From UBA964 sp031382085 (lineage in GTDB: Bacteria > Pseudomonadota > Gammaproteobacteria > Steroidobacterales > Steroidobacteraceae), in NCBI GenBank assembly GCA_031382085.1, contig JANMYM010000012.1, positions 124,001-188,000 on the forward strand: a stretch of 64,000 nucleotides of DNA, read 5' to 3'. Below are positions 15,218 through 23,918 of the stretch, in pieces (position 1 is the first letter of the stretch; each line of letters starts with the position of its first letter). A program made the translations under genes and the position numbers. The notes under the pieces were generated by a model, which had not been told where the DNA came from, ran no database searches, and saw only the letters and a list, made by a program, of their open reading frames with translations.

Positions 15218-17032
15218 ATGCGTATGGAAGGCGACGTTCCCGAAGAGTCAGTCATCGCGCGCAGTGACATCCGGCTGACGCTGGCGCGGCTCAAATTTTT
15301 TGCAGGACTCAACGTCGATATCATCAATGCCATAGCGGCCGAGCTCGACTGGCTGTCGCTGCCTGGCGGCGCTCCTTTGTACCTTGTGGGCGAAGGGTCC
15401 GATGCCATGTACCTGGTGTTGTCCGGGGGGCTCGGTACCTATGCGCCGCAATCGAACGTCAACCGCCGGCGGTTTGTCGCGCGCATCAGTGCCGGCGAGA
15501 CCGTCGGCGAAATCGGCCTGATCAGTGGCAACTCGCGCACTGACAACGTCATTGCATTGCGCGATACCGAACTCGGCCGGCTGTCGCGCGAAGCTTTTGA
15601 CCGGGTCTTCAAGAATTATCCCGATGCGATGATGCGCATGCTGCAGCTCATCGTCATCCGGCTGGAAAACAATGCCGACGCACCGCGCCGGCAGGTGCAT
15701 GGTTCGCGCACGTTCACGCTGGTGCCGCAGAGCATTGACGTCGACGTTGCAGGCTTTGCAATCGAGCTGGTGAATTGTCTGCGACAACTCGGCCGCACCG
15801 AACTGGTCTGGAGCGTGCGGGGCGCCGATCACACGAGTCACTGGTTCTATCGCATCGAATCAGCAAACGACTACGTCGTCTACGTTGCCGATCCGACTGC
15901 GACGCCGTGGAGCAAACTGTGCGTGCGCCAGGCCGACACGCTCTTGTTGTTAGCCCGCGCCGAGCGCGAGGCCGGCCCGTTCGCAGCGATCCAGGACACC
16001 CGCAATGCCAGTTCCGCGTCGCAGCGCTCGGAGCTGGTATTGCAGCACACGGAAAATATTCTGCCCGGAGCAGCCGCACGCTGGTGCGCGGCGCACCTCG
16101 GACTGCCGCACCATCACGTGCGTGCCGGGTGCGACGTGGCGCGCATTTCGCGTCTGCTGACCGGCCGGGCGGTCGGCGTTGTCATGTCAGGCGGCGGGGC
16201 GCGCGGCTTTGCGCACATCGGCGTGGTCCGTGCGCTGCAGGAGGCGGGCGTGCCGATCGACATGGTCGGTGGCACCAGCATCGGCGCGATCATCGCGGCC
16301 GCTGTCGCCGCAGAATGGACCCTCGATGAAATGCAGACGCGCTTTCGCCGCACTTTCGTCAGCAGCAATCCGTTAGGCGACTACACGCTGCCGATCATCG
16401 CGCTGGCCGCAGGCCGGCGCGTGACCGAACGGTTGCGCGGCGAGTTTGGTGACGCCGACATTGCCGATCTGCCACTGCCCTATTACTGCGTCTCGGCCAA
16501 TCTGACCACGGGACACAATGCCGTGCATCGCACGGGTCTCGTCTGGAAATGGACGCGGGCGTCGGCGGCCATCCCGGGCGTGCTGCCGCCGGTCACCGAT
16601 AATGGCGAGGTACATGTCGATGGCGGCACGATGAACAACCTGCCTGTGGATGTCATGCGCGAGATCGGCCGCGGGCCGGTCATCGGCGTGGATGTCGGGG
16701 CTGACACCGCCTTCCAATCGAACACCGACGACATGGACATTCCGCCGGCCTGGCACGTCGGCAGCTGGGCGCGGACCTGGCGGCGGCGCCCTAACATTAT
16801 TCAGGTGCTGGTGCGTTCCGGCATGGTCAACAGCGCCGCTGCGACCATGGCGCGGCGCGGCCAGACGGACCTGCTGCTGGTACCGGATCTCAATGACATC
16901 GACATGCTGAACTGGAAAGCGTTCGACAAGGCCATCGCCAGCGGCTATCGGCACGCGCAAAGCAGGTTGGCGGAGTTGCCCGCGGAACTGGCGGAGCGAC
17001 TGAATTTGCCCAGGCCGGCTGGCGCCGGCTAG
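15218..17032 (+). CDS. patatin-like phospholipase with N-terminal cyclic-nucleotide-binding domain
   Basis: 604 residues. Residues about 10-150 form a CNB domain (LFFAGLNVD, YLVGEGSDAMYLVLSGGL, GETVGEIGLI). Residues about 320-560 are a patatin lipase: oxyanion loop GGGARGFAHIG, nucleophile in GGTSIGAI (about residue 350) and catalytic Asp in DGGTMNNLP (about 467). This neuropathy-target-esterase-like plan suggests a membrane-phospholipid esterase controlled by a ligand. I prefer ATG 15218; a GTG at 15158 would extend it by 20 residues. It is divergent from the ABC exporter, so the pair might concern lipid turnover (inference). Confidence 0.87.
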   Translation: MRMEGDVPEESVIARSDIRLTLARLKFFAGLNVDIINAIAAELDWLSLPGGAPLYLVGEGSDAMYLVLSGGLGTYAPQSNVNRRRFVARISAGETVGEIGLISGNSRTDNVIALRDTELGRLSREAFDRVFKNYPDAMMRMLQLIVIRLENNADAPRRQVHGSRTFTLVPQSIDVDVAGFAIELVNCLRQLGRTELVWSVRGADHTSHWFYRIESANDYVVYVADPTATPWSKLCVRQADTLLLLARAEREAGPFAAIQDTRNASSASQRSELVLQHTENILPGAAARWCAAHLGLPHHHVRAGCDVARISRLLTGRAVGVVMSGGGARGFAHIGVVRALQEAGVPIDMVGGTSIGAIIAAAVAAEWTLDEMQTRFRRTFVSSNPLGDYTLPIIALAAGRRVTERLRGEFGDADIADLPLPYYCVSANLTTGHNAVHRTGLVWKWTRASAAIPGVLPPVTDNGEVHVDGGTMNNLPVDVMREIGRGPVIGVDVGADTAFQSNTDDMDIPPAWHVGSWARTWRRRPNIIQVLVRSGMVNSAAATMARRGQTDLLLVPDLNDIDMLNWKAFDKAIASGYRHAQSRLAELPAELAERLNLPRPAGAG

Positions 17033-17604
17033 TTCGTCGCGATGTTCTGCAGCGCCAGCGTCACGGCTTCTTCCGGCGTCGACGCGGTCGCTAACAAATC
17101 GTAGGAGTCGCGGCTCAGGAAGCCCTCGCGCACGCTGCCGGCCAGGAACTCGAGCAGCGGCGCGTAATAGCCGTCCTGATTCACGAGCACCATCGGCCGG
17201 CGTCGCGCGCCCAGCTGCATCAGCGTCCAGATTTCGAACAGCTCATCCAGCGTGCCGATGCCGCCCGGCAGGGAAATGAAAGCATCGCTGATCGCCAGCA
17301 TTTCAAGTTTGCGGCTCGCGAGGTCCGGCGTAATGTGCAATTCTGTTAGCTTGGTGTGCGCCAGTTCGCGCTGGCGCAGCGATTCCGGCAGGATGCCGAT
17401 GACCTGGCCGCCGGCCACCAGAGCGGCATCGGCGGCGATGCCCATCAGCCCGATGCTGGCGCCGCCATACACCAGCACGGCGCGGCGGGCCGCCAGGCTG
17501 GCTCCCAGCCGCCGCGCGAAATCCGCATAGGCGGGCCGGGCGCCGGACGCGGATCCGCAGAAAATGCAGACATGCGCATGGCGACTTCTTGTTAGCTGTG
17601 ACAT
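17029..17604 (-). CDS. LOG-family cytokinin riboside 5'-monophosphate phosphoribohydrolase-like protein
   Basis: 191 residues, a complete TIGR00730-type Rossmann protein. CIFCGSASG near the N-terminus, GGASIGLMG, and the signature PGGIGTLDELFE with its catalytic residues are present. The family releases the base from nucleoside 5'-monophosphates (as in plant LOG); in most bacteria the physiological role is nucleotide salvage or detoxification and is not fully known. ATG 17604 is preferred because TACAAT ends 6 bases before it and homology starts there. It overlaps the convergent patatin gene by 4 bases. Confidence 0.85.
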   Translation of the reverse strand: MSQLTRSRHAHVCIFCGSASGARPAYADFARRLGASLAARRAVLVYGGASIGLMGIAADAALVAGGQVIGILPESLRQRELAHTKLTELHITPDLASRKLEMLAISDAFISLPGGIGTLDELFEIWTLMQLGARRRPMVLVNQDGYYAPLLEFLAGSVREGFLSRDSYDLLATASTPEEAVTLALQNIATN

Positions 17605-17610
17605 GCCGGC

Positions 17611-17616
17611 ATTGTA
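17611..17616 (-). promoter_or_regulatory. -10-like TACAAT, candidate leaderless start for the LOG gene
   Basis: On the minus strand TACAAT is followed by 6 bases and then ATG 17604. It faces the plus-strand element TATAGT at 17631, so both divergent genes would start within 40 bases. Confidence 0.45.
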
Positions 17617-17630
17617 GCGGTAATCCGCGC

Positions 17631-17636
17631 TATAGT
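17631..17636 (+). promoter_or_regulatory. -10-like TATAGT, candidate leaderless start for the MDR reductase
   Basis: TATAGT is followed by 7 bases and then ATG 17644. No ribosome-binding site fits in the interval. Confidence 0.45.
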
Positions 17637-17643
17637 TCGCGTC

Positions 17644-18633
17644 ATGCTCGCCGCCATGTACCGCCGCCACGGCCCGCCACTAACAACCCTGGAACTGGTG
17701 GACATCGATACCGGTGTGCCAGCGGCCGATGAGGTCGTCGTGGCCGTTGAGGCAGCACCCGTGCATATCGCCGACTTGCTGTATATCGCGGGCGACATGC
17801 CGATCGCGCCGCCGGCGCCGGCGCTGGCAGGCATCGAGGGTGTCGGCCGCGTCGTTGCCTGCGGCAGCGCAGTGCAGCAGTTCACACCGGGCGATCGCGT
17901 TTTTCTGCCGCGCAAGAGCGGCACCTGGGCGCGCCAGGTGCGGCATCCGGAGGCCAGCCTGCTGCGTGCCCCGGACACCGGTGATGTGGTGCAACTGTCG
18001 CTCGTCCCCATCAATGCGGCTACCGCCTGGTTCTTGCTGCGGGGTGTGCTGCCGCTGCAACGGGGCGACTGGTTGATCCAGAACGCTGCGAATTCGAGCT
18101 GCGGGCGCTTTGTCATCGGTATCGCGAAACAGCTCGGCCTGCGGACGGTCAACGTGGTGCGGCGGCCTGAACTGCTGGCAGATCTGACGTCGCTTGGTGG
18201 TGATGTGACGCTGCTGGATGGCCCGGATCTCGCTGCCCGCGCGGCGCAAGCCACGGGCGGCGCGCCGCTGCGCCTCGCGATCGACGCGGTCGCTGGCGAC
18301 GCCACGCAAAGACTCGCAGAATGCCTGACACGCGATGGCGTAATTGCCTGTTACGGCCAGATGTCGCAGCAGCCCTGCCAGATCACGCCACAAAGCCTTT
18401 ATCTGCAGAACCTCGCGCTGCGTGGATTTTTTACGCCCCATTATGAGCGGTTGCTGCCACGCGCAGACTGGCTACAGGTGATGCAGCAACTCGGGGATTG
18501 GGTCGCGGCCGGGGTGCTGCGCGCGCGTATCGCCGCCTGCTACCCGCTGACGCGCATTCATGATGCGTTACGTCACGAAATGAATTCCGGCGCTGAACGT
18601 GATGGCAAGGTGATCGTTTTACCGCAGGAATGA
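17644..18633 (+). CDS. MDR-family oxidoreductase, trans-2-enoyl-CoA reductase (MECR)-like
   Basis: 329 residues, medium-chain dehydrogenase fold without the structural zinc cysteines. GIEGVGRV and the segment QNAANSSCGRFVIGIAKQLG followed by TVNVVRR are very close to the pattern of mitochondrial/bacterial 2-enoyl-thioester reductases (MECR/ETR1). It should reduce enoyl-CoA or enoyl-ACP, or a related quinone, with NADPH. The start codon follows TATAGT by 7 bases. It is convergent (gap 5 bases) with a VOC gene. Confidence 0.8.
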   Translation: MLAAMYRRHGPPLTTLELVDIDTGVPAADEVVVAVEAAPVHIADLLYIAGDMPIAPPAPALAGIEGVGRVVACGSAVQQFTPGDRVFLPRKSGTWARQVRHPEASLLRAPDTGDVVQLSLVPINAATAWFLLRGVLPLQRGDWLIQNAANSSCGRFVIGIAKQLGLRTVNVVRRPELLADLTSLGGDVTLLDGPDLAARAAQATGGAPLRLAIDAVAGDATQRLAECLTRDGVIACYGQMSQQPCQITPQSLYLQNLALRGFFTPHYERLLPRADWLQVMQQLGDWVAAGVLRARIAACYPLTRIHDALRHEMNSGAERDGKVIVLPQE

Positions 18634-18638
18634 GCGGA

Positions 18639-19631
18639 CTAGCTGCTGCTCAGAATTTCAATGCGTTCGCCGGCGGGCCCGACAAAACAAAAGGCGCGCC
18701 GACCCTCATAGCCCCCGACATCGATGCGCTGCGGCCGGGCGATGCAGCACGCACGCGGGTCACTGGATACGCGATCAAAGACCTTATCGATGTGGTCGCT
18801 GCTCAGTGTCACGAGGCAGGTGCCGGCGTCGAAGCGGTCCGCGGCCGCCGGGAGAATGTCGATCACCCCGGCCGGGTAGCCTGTTAGCTCAAGGCCGCCA
18901 AGGCCGGTGCCCGGCGCGTTGCCCTTCAGAATCTCGAGGCAGACCGGCGTGGGTTCCGGCAGTTTCCAGATCTGGTGCCACAGGCCCCGGTCGAAGCGCG
19001 AACTGAGGATCGGTTGCATGCCTAACAAGCCGGCATAGAAAGCGCGTGCCGCGGCGAAATCCGCGGTGACCAGCGGCAACTCGAACACATGGCCCGCCCA
19101 GGACTGGGTGGCGGGAAATTCGCGGCCCAGCGGCTTGGTCAGACCCATGGTGAAAGCGAGATGCGTGCCGCCCGGACCGCGCAGGATGAACGCGCGGTGC
19201 TGGTTGCTGCCGAACTCCGACCAGTCCATGGTCACGGGCGCCTGCATGGTTTTTAGCCAGGGAATCGCCGCCAGGCGCTGGTAGAGTCCGTCGATATCAT
19301 GCGACACGATCATTTCGATGCCCGACCAGCGTGGCGTGAGCTGTTTGCTGCGGGTTCGCTCCGGGCCATGCAGCAGTCGTACCCGGCCGCGTGTCACAGC
19401 GCCTGATTGCCACACGGAATAGGCGCTGCCGGCGCTGCCGGGGCTGATTCCCCAGAGACGCTCGAGCGCCGCGTCGATCCGGCCGCCGGCCGTGCGCTGC
19501 CAACCTAACATCGAGCCGAACAGCTGCTCGAGTTCGGCGGGGTCCGGGCAGGCGATCGTAATGGTCGCGAGCGCCGTCACCAGCGGCTCGATCGGAGCGG
19601 CGGCCGCGGACTCCTGGGTGGACGCAGTCAT
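18639..19631 (-). CDS. VOC superfamily (glyoxalase/bleomycin-resistance fold) protein
   Basis: 330 residues built of two or more beta-alpha-beta-beta-beta units; the first opens TITIACPDPAELEQLFGSMLGW, the second FELPLVTADFAAARAFYAGLLGM (shown in parts), and the end KAFCFVGPAGERIEIL is typical. VOC proteins include glyoxalases, extradiol dioxygenases and antibiotic-binding proteins; conserved metal residues are not obvious, so no reaction is assigned. It follows the alpha/beta hydrolase gene on the same strand with an 18-base gap, suggesting one operon. Confidence 0.65.
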   Translation of the reverse strand: MTASTQESAAAAPIEPLVTALATITIACPDPAELEQLFGSMLGWQRTAGGRIDAALERLWGISPGSAGSAYSVWQSGAVTRGRVRLLHGPERTRSKQLTPRWSGIEMIVSHDIDGLYQRLAAIPWLKTMQAPVTMDWSEFGSNQHRAFILRGPGGTHLAFTMGLTKPLGREFPATQSWAGHVFELPLVTADFAAARAFYAGLLGMQPILSSRFDRGLWHQIWKLPEPTPVCLEILKGNAPGTGLGGLELTGYPAGVIDILPAAADRFDAGTCLVTLSSDHIDKVFDRVSSDPRACCIARPQRIDVGGYEGRRAFCFVGPAGERIEILSSS

Positions 19632-19649
19632 GGCGATCGCGCGCGCGCC

Positions 19650-20597
19650 TCAGCGCGGCGCGGTGCTGGCCGCAAATCGCCGCAACTCGCGTTCGAATGC
19701 TGCTGGCGCGTCGATGAAGGTGGCGTGCCCGGCGTCCGGAACCATGACCAGGCTGCCATTGGCAAGTTTCGCGGCCACCGCAGCCAGCACCGCGGCCGGC
19801 TGCGACAGGTCCTTGTCGCCGGCTAACAAAAGGATCGGTACGTGCAGGCGTGGAATCACATCGTCATTCTGCAGGTTGCGGTCGGTCATGGCGCGACGCG
19901 CATACGCGGGCAGCATCTGGTTGGTCGCGAACATGATTTCCGCGATGTCGGGCGGCGCTGGCCTGACGGTCATCAGCCCAACGAATACATGACCGCCTTG
20001 CATGCCAGCGCCGATGTCGGGCGAGGCATTGCGGTTGTTGGCGCGCATGACGCGGGCGCGTTCGATCAAGGCTGGATCGGTCGGTGGTGGCGGCAAGCCG
20101 GCGTTGGATCCGACCAGCATGGCGCCCGCAATGCGCTGATCGCCATAGCGTCGAACGTAGTCCATGACCACATAACCGCCATAGGACCAGGCGACCAGCA
20201 AGGGCCGCTGCAGCTTGAATTCGGCCAGCACCGCGGCCATGTCGCCCGCGATCCGCTTCGAGGTGTAGTACCTGGCGTCCCAGGGTTTTCCAGAGCAGCC
20301 GTGGCCGCGCAAATCATAGGCTAACAAACGAAAGTCATGCGCCAGATCCGACTGGAACTGCAGCTTGAAGACGGCATGGCTCTGCGAGAAGCCATGCACG
20401 AACAGGATCGGCGGACCGGACGCATTGCCGGTTTCGTAAACGCAAATCGGCACGCCATCCGGCGCGCGGATCAAGCCTGCGGTCTCGGCGCTGCGGGCCG
20501 CCGGCGCGCCGCTGCCGATGGCGCCGAGCGCCATGGCAGCTAACAGAGTGCGGCCGGAAAGAAAACGTCGCGCCGTCGTGTCATGACAGGTATTCAT
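19650..20597 (-). CDS. exported alpha/beta hydrolase
   Basis: 315 residues. An N-terminal Tat/Sec-like leader (RRFLSGRTLLAAMALGAIG) precedes a full alpha/beta hydrolase: oxyanion region HGFSQSH, nucleophile elbow AWSYGG, acid in LAGDKD and catalytic His in PDAGHAT. Related enzymes are esterases, haloperoxidases and epoxide- or C-C-bond hydrolases. ATG 20597 is preceded by GGGGAGG. The gene is first in a two-gene unit with the VOC protein and is divergent from the small protein at 20629. Confidence 0.82.
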   Translation of the reverse strand: MNTCHDTTARRFLSGRTLLAAMALGAIGSGAPAARSAETAGLIRAPDGVPICVYETGNASGPPILFVHGFSQSHAVFKLQFQSDLAHDFRLLAYDLRGHGCSGKPWDARYYTSKRIAGDMAAVLAEFKLQRPLLVAWSYGGYVVMDYVRRYGDQRIAGAMLVGSNAGLPPPPTDPALIERARVMRANNRNASPDIGAGMQGGHVFVGLMTVRPAPPDIAEIMFATNQMLPAYARRAMTDRNLQNDDVIPRLHVPILLLAGDKDLSQPAAVLAAVAAKLANGSLVMVPDAGHATFIDAPAAFERELRRFAASTAPR

Positions 20598-20616
20598 GGT
20601 TCTGAGCCTCCCCGTG

Positions 20617-20622
20617 TAGAAT
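20617..20622 (+). promoter_or_regulatory. -10-like TAGAAT, candidate leaderless start
   Basis: TAGAAT is followed by 6 bases and then ATG 20629. An ATG at 20621 overlapping the hexamer lies in a different frame and is not the start. Confidence 0.45.
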
Positions 20623-20628
20623 GAGCCC

Positions 20629-20928
20629 ATGCAAGAAGCCCCGCAAATATTCGATGACGCGTTCACCAAAGCGGTCGATCTGGGGAATTCCCTGGCCGAT
20701 CACGACAAGGACGCCGATGTCTGGGATATTGCCGACGGCCTGCTCGCGGGCGCGGTGCAGTACTGGCTGTACTCGCGCCAGCCCTGTGGCGACCCGGCTT
20801 GCACCGATTGCGCGAGCGTCAGTACCTCCAGCGCGCGCATGGCGGAACTCAAAAAGCTGATCGACCAGATGGCGAACGAAAGTGAATATTTTCATACGCC
20901 GACCGACGCCAACGCCGGCCGGGCATAG
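20629..20928 (+). CDS. small conserved-looking acidic protein with three clustered cysteines
   Basis: 99 residues, acidic N-terminal half (EAPQIFDDAF, DHDKDADVWDIADGLL) and a cysteine cluster CGDPACTDC (about residues 53-61) that could bind a metal. The C-terminus is HTPTDANAGRA. I do not recognise a family with a known role. Codon use and a leaderless-type promoter directly before the ATG support a real gene. It stands alone between divergent and convergent neighbours, 22 bases from the aminotransferase gene. Confidence 0.65.
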   Translation: MQEAPQIFDDAFTKAVDLGNSLADHDKDADVWDIADGLLAGAVQYWLYSRQPCGDPACTDCASVSTSSARMAELKKLIDQMANESEYFHTPTDANAGRA

Positions 20929-20950
20929 CGAGCAGGCAAAAAAACCCGCT

Positions 20951-22237
20951 TCAGGCGCCGGTTTCCACCAGAGCGGCGCGCAGCATCGCGAGGCCATCCT
21001 GCAGTTGATCATCCGGGATGGTGAGCGGCGGCAGTAAACGGATGACATTGCTGTAGATGCCGCAGGACAGCAGGATGAGCCCGCGCCGTCCCGCCGCCTG
21101 TACCAGCGCCCGGGTACGGTCGGCATCCGGTTGCGTGGCAGTGCGATTTTTCACCAGCTCCATCGCGACCATCGCGCCGATGCCGCGCACCTCGCCAATC
21201 GCGGCGTGGGCCGGCTGCCATTCGCGCAGCGCGGCTAACAATTGTGCGCCGACCGTGTTGGCGCGTTCCACCAATCGCTCGTCGCGCAGTACTGCCAGTA
21301 CCGCGAGCCCCGCGGCGCAGGCGAGCGGAGATCCCGCAAAGGTGCCGCCCAGGCCGCCGGGGTTGGGTGCATCCATGATCGCGGCCTTGCCGATGACCGC
21401 GGACAGAGGCAGGCCGCCGGCAATACTTTTCGCGACCGTCACCAGGTCCGGCTCAATGCCGCTGTGTTCGATTGCGAACATGCGGCCGGTGCGGCCGAAG
21501 CCGGTCTGGATTTCATCGGCGATGAACAGGATGCCGTGCTGCTCGCAGCGCGCCTTGAGGCCGCGCAGGAATTCCGGCGGCGCCATGTAGAAGCCGCCTT
21601 CGCCTAACACCGGCTCGACAATCAGCGCCGCGACGCGGCCCGGGTCAACAGCGGCTTTGAACAACTGGTCCAGTGCCGCGAGTGAATCTTCGCTGCTGAT
21701 GCCGTGATAAGCCATCGGGAAGGGCAGGTGATACACATCGGGCAACATCGGCCCGAAACCGGCTTTGTAGGGCTGCACTTTGCCGGTCAACGCTAGGCAG
21801 GCGATGGTGCGGCCGTGAAAACCGCCGGAGAACGCGATGACGGCGGTGCGCTGGGTGGCGTAGCGCGCGATCTTGACGGCGTTTTCCACCGCTTCGGCGC
21901 CCGTGGTCAGGAACAGGGTTTTCTTCGGCGTGCTGCCGGGCGCCAGGCGATTGAGCTCTTCCGCCAGCCGCACATAGGATTCATAGGGCGTGACCTGAAA
22001 GCAGGCGTGCGACAGTCTGGTCAGCTGAGCGGCGACTGCCGCAGCGATCGCCGGGTGCAGGTGGCCGGTGTTGAGCACCGCAATGCCGGAGGCGAAGTCG
22101 ATGTAGCGGCGCCCTTCGACATCCCACAGTTCCGCATTGCGCGCGCGTTCCGCATACACCGCCAGCGAATTGCCGACGCCACGCGGAATCGCCGCTTCGC
22201 GGCGCAGTTGCCACGCCTGGTTGCTTTCCCCGCTCAT
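20951..22237 (-). CDS. gabT: class-III aminotransferase, 4-aminobutyrate transaminase-like
   Basis: 428 residues, full length. ALFLTTGAEAVENA-type segment (TTGAEAVENAVKIAR), GFHGRTIACLALTGK, the LFIADEIQTGFGRTG cofactor motif and TVAKSIAGGLP with the PLP lysine (about residue 265) are all intact. The set fits GabT (GABA plus 2-oxoglutarate to succinate semialdehyde plus glutamate) or a close omega-amino-acid transaminase. No succinate-semialdehyde dehydrogenase lies beside it, so the symbol is from family resemblance. It is 25 bases downstream of the 2Fe-2S gene on the same strand. Confidence 0.75.
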   Translation of the reverse strand: MSGESNQAWQLRREAAIPRGVGNSLAVYAERARNAELWDVEGRRYIDFASGIAVLNTGHLHPAIAAAVAAQLTRLSHACFQVTPYESYVRLAEELNRLAPGSTPKKTLFLTTGAEAVENAVKIARYATQRTAVIAFSGGFHGRTIACLALTGKVQPYKAGFGPMLPDVYHLPFPMAYHGISSEDSLAALDQLFKAAVDPGRVAALIVEPVLGEGGFYMAPPEFLRGLKARCEQHGILFIADEIQTGFGRTGRMFAIEHSGIEPDLVTVAKSIAGGLPLSAVIGKAAIMDAPNPGGLGGTFAGSPLACAAGLAVLAVLRDERLVERANTVGAQLLAALREWQPAHAAIGEVRGIGAMVAMELVKNRTATQPDADRTRALVQAAGRRGLILLSCGIYSNVIRLLPPLTIPDDQLQDGLAMLRAALVETGA

Positions 22238-22262
22238 GTGTTAGGTAGCGGTGCCTGGATGC

Positions 22263-22730
22263 TCAGCCGGCGCCGCTCTTCAGCTCGGCGGCACGGTGAA
22301 TTGCCGCGCGTATCCGCTGGTAGGTGCCACAGCGGCACAGATTGCCCGCCATCGCGGCGTCAATATCGGCATCGGTCGGCTTTGCGGTCTTGGCGAGCAA
22401 AGCCGCCGCCGACATGATCTGGCCCGACTGGCAGTATCCGCACTGCGGCACATCAAGCTCAATCCAGGCTTTTTGCACCGGGTGGCTGCGGTCGGTCGAC
22501 AGGCCTTCAATCGTCGTGATCTTCTGCTGTTCGGTGACCGCGCTCACCGGTGTTACGCAGGATCGGATGGGTTCTCCATCGACATGCACAGTGCAGGCGC
22601 CACATAGCGCCATGCCGCAGCCGTACTTGGTGCCGGTCATGCCGAGGGTGTCGCGCAGGACCCAAAGCAGCGGCGTGTCGGCCTCGACTTCGACTTCCAG
22701 GGTCTTGCCGTTGATGGTCAGCTTCTGCAC
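22263..22730 (-). CDS. 2Fe-2S subunit of a xanthine-dehydrogenase-family molybdenum hydroxylase (IorA-like)
   Basis: 155 residues from a GTG start at 22730, chosen because GAGGG lies 9 bases upstream and the ferredoxin domain begins immediately. The N-terminal plant-type cluster is YGCGMALCGACTVH plus a later Cys (RSC); the C-terminal second cluster is QCGYCQSGQIM and CRCG. This is the small subunit of isoquinoline 1-oxidoreductase-type hydroxylases, passing electrons from the Mo centre. The large molybdopterin subunit is not adjacent, which is unusual; instead an aminotransferase follows. Confidence 0.85.
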   Translation of the reverse strand: MQKLTINGKTLEVEVEADTPLLWVLRDTLGMTGTKYGCGMALCGACTVHVDGEPIRSCVTPVSAVTEQQKITTIEGLSTDRSHPVQKAWIELDVPQCGYCQSGQIMSAAALLAKTAKPTDADIDAAMAGNLCRCGTYQRIRAAIHRAAELKSGAG

Positions 22731-22767
22731 GATCGTGGCCCTCGGAGTTGAAACGGATGAGCCGCCA

Positions 22768-22773
22768 ACTATA
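22768..22773 (-). promoter_or_regulatory. -10-like TATAGT upstream of the 2Fe-2S subunit gene
   Basis: On the minus strand TATAGT would start transcription about 30 bases before GTG 22730, leaving a leader with the GAGGG ribosome-binding site. This contrasts with the leaderless-type promoter of the divergent gene. Confidence 0.3.
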
Positions 22774-22808
22774 GCGCCCGGTTCAGCTGCCGGCCATGGT
22801 CGCTTTGG

Positions 22809-22814
22809 TAGAAT
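22809..22814 (+). promoter_or_regulatory. -10-like TAGAAT, near-leaderless start
   Basis: TAGAAT is followed by 10 bases and then ATG 22825 of the flavin reductase gene, allowing at most a 3-4 base leader. Confidence 0.35.
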
Positions 22815-22824
22815 TACTGCCCTC

Positions 22825-23895
22825 ATGGAGCCATTACCTACGTCCGCTGCCGATGCGGCCATCCGAGCTGACTGCGTCATTGTTGGCGCCGGCCCCTGCG
22901 GGCTTTTTCAGGTCTTTGAACTCGGCTTGCTGGGCATTTCGGCGCATATCGTTGATTCCCTGGCCAATGCGGGGGGCCAGTGCACCGAGCTTTATCCGGA
23001 CAAGCCCATCTACGACATCCCGGCTCTGCCGGTCTGCGGTGCCCAGGAACTCGTTGACCGGCTGCTGCAGCAGAGCAAGCCCTTCAATCCCCGGTTCCAC
23101 CTCGGTCAGGAGGTCAGCCAGCTGCAGCGCCAGGACGATGGCCGGTTCAGCCTGCAGACCAGCGCTGGCACGCGCTTCGACACCGCCACCGTGGTGATCG
23201 CGGCAGGCGTGGGCTCGTTCCAGCCGCGTCGCCTTGGTCTTGAGGGCGCGGAACTCTACGAGGGCCGGCAGATTCATTACCGGGTACGTGACGCGCAGCA
23301 GTTTCACGGCAAGGCACTGATGATTTTTGGTGGCGGCGACTCGGCGCTTGACTGGGCCATTGAATTTGCGCCCAAGGCCAAGTCCTTGACCATGGTGCAC
23401 CGGCGCGCCGAATTTCGTGCCGCGCCGGCGTCGGTGGCGCGCATGCGCGTGCTCGAAGCGGCCGGCAAACTGACCTACATCGAGGGTCTGGCCGATTCTT
23501 TGTTAGCTGATGGGTCAGCTGATGGCGCACTATTGCGCGGTATCCGGGTCAAATGCAAAGATGGCAGCTTGCATGAGGTAGCAGCCGAGCACGTGTTCGC
23601 ATTCTTCGGGCTGCACCCCAAGCTCGGGCCGGTCGCGGAGTGGCGCCTGGCGATGGAAAAAAAGACGCTCACCGTGGATACCGAGAAGTTCCAGACCAGC
23701 GTGCCGGGAATTTTTGCGATCGGCGACGTCAACCATTATCCAGGCAAGAAAAAACTGATCCTGAGTGGGTTTCACGAGGCGGCGCTGGCGGCGTTTGCGA
23801 TCCAGGCGCATCTGAATCCCGGCAAGAAGCAGTTCCTGCAATACACGACGACCAGCCCGCTGATGCACAAGCGGCTGGGCGTCACGGGTGAATGA
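22825..23895 (+). CDS. ferredoxin/flavodoxin-NADP+ reductase, thioredoxin-reductase-like (YumC type)
   Basis: 356 residues. FAD-binding CVIVGAGPCGLF at the N-terminus, GGQCTELYPDKPIYDIP, the NADPH motif IFGGGDSALDWA and the C-terminal FAIGDVNHYPGKKKLI block identify the type-2 FNR family. There is no CxxC redox pair, so it is not a thioredoxin reductase. It should shuttle electrons between NADPH and ferredoxin. ATG 22825 is taken; the frame stays open for 500 bases upstream but there it overlaps the 2Fe-2S gene. It starts a unit with azurin, tesB and cytochrome c. Confidence 0.85.
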   Translation: MEPLPTSAADAAIRADCVIVGAGPCGLFQVFELGLLGISAHIVDSLANAGGQCTELYPDKPIYDIPALPVCGAQELVDRLLQQSKPFNPRFHLGQEVSQLQRQDDGRFSLQTSAGTRFDTATVVIAAGVGSFQPRRLGLEGAELYEGRQIHYRVRDAQQFHGKALMIFGGGDSALDWAIEFAPKAKSLTMVHRRAEFRAAPASVARMRVLEAAGKLTYIEGLADSLLADGSADGALLRGIRVKCKDGSLHEVAAEHVFAFFGLHPKLGPVAEWRLAMEKKTLTVDTEKFQTSVPGIFAIGDVNHYPGKKKLILSGFHEAALAAFAIQAHLNPGKKQFLQYTTTSPLMHKRLGVTGE

Positions 23896-23918
23896 GTTTT
23901 TTTTTCCAAGGAATGTTC

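Noticed and set aside
22324..22824. Upstream extension of the ferredoxin reductase frame
   Set aside because: The extension overlaps the well-supported 2Fe-2S gene and precedes the FAD-binding start; ATG 22825 fits the family.
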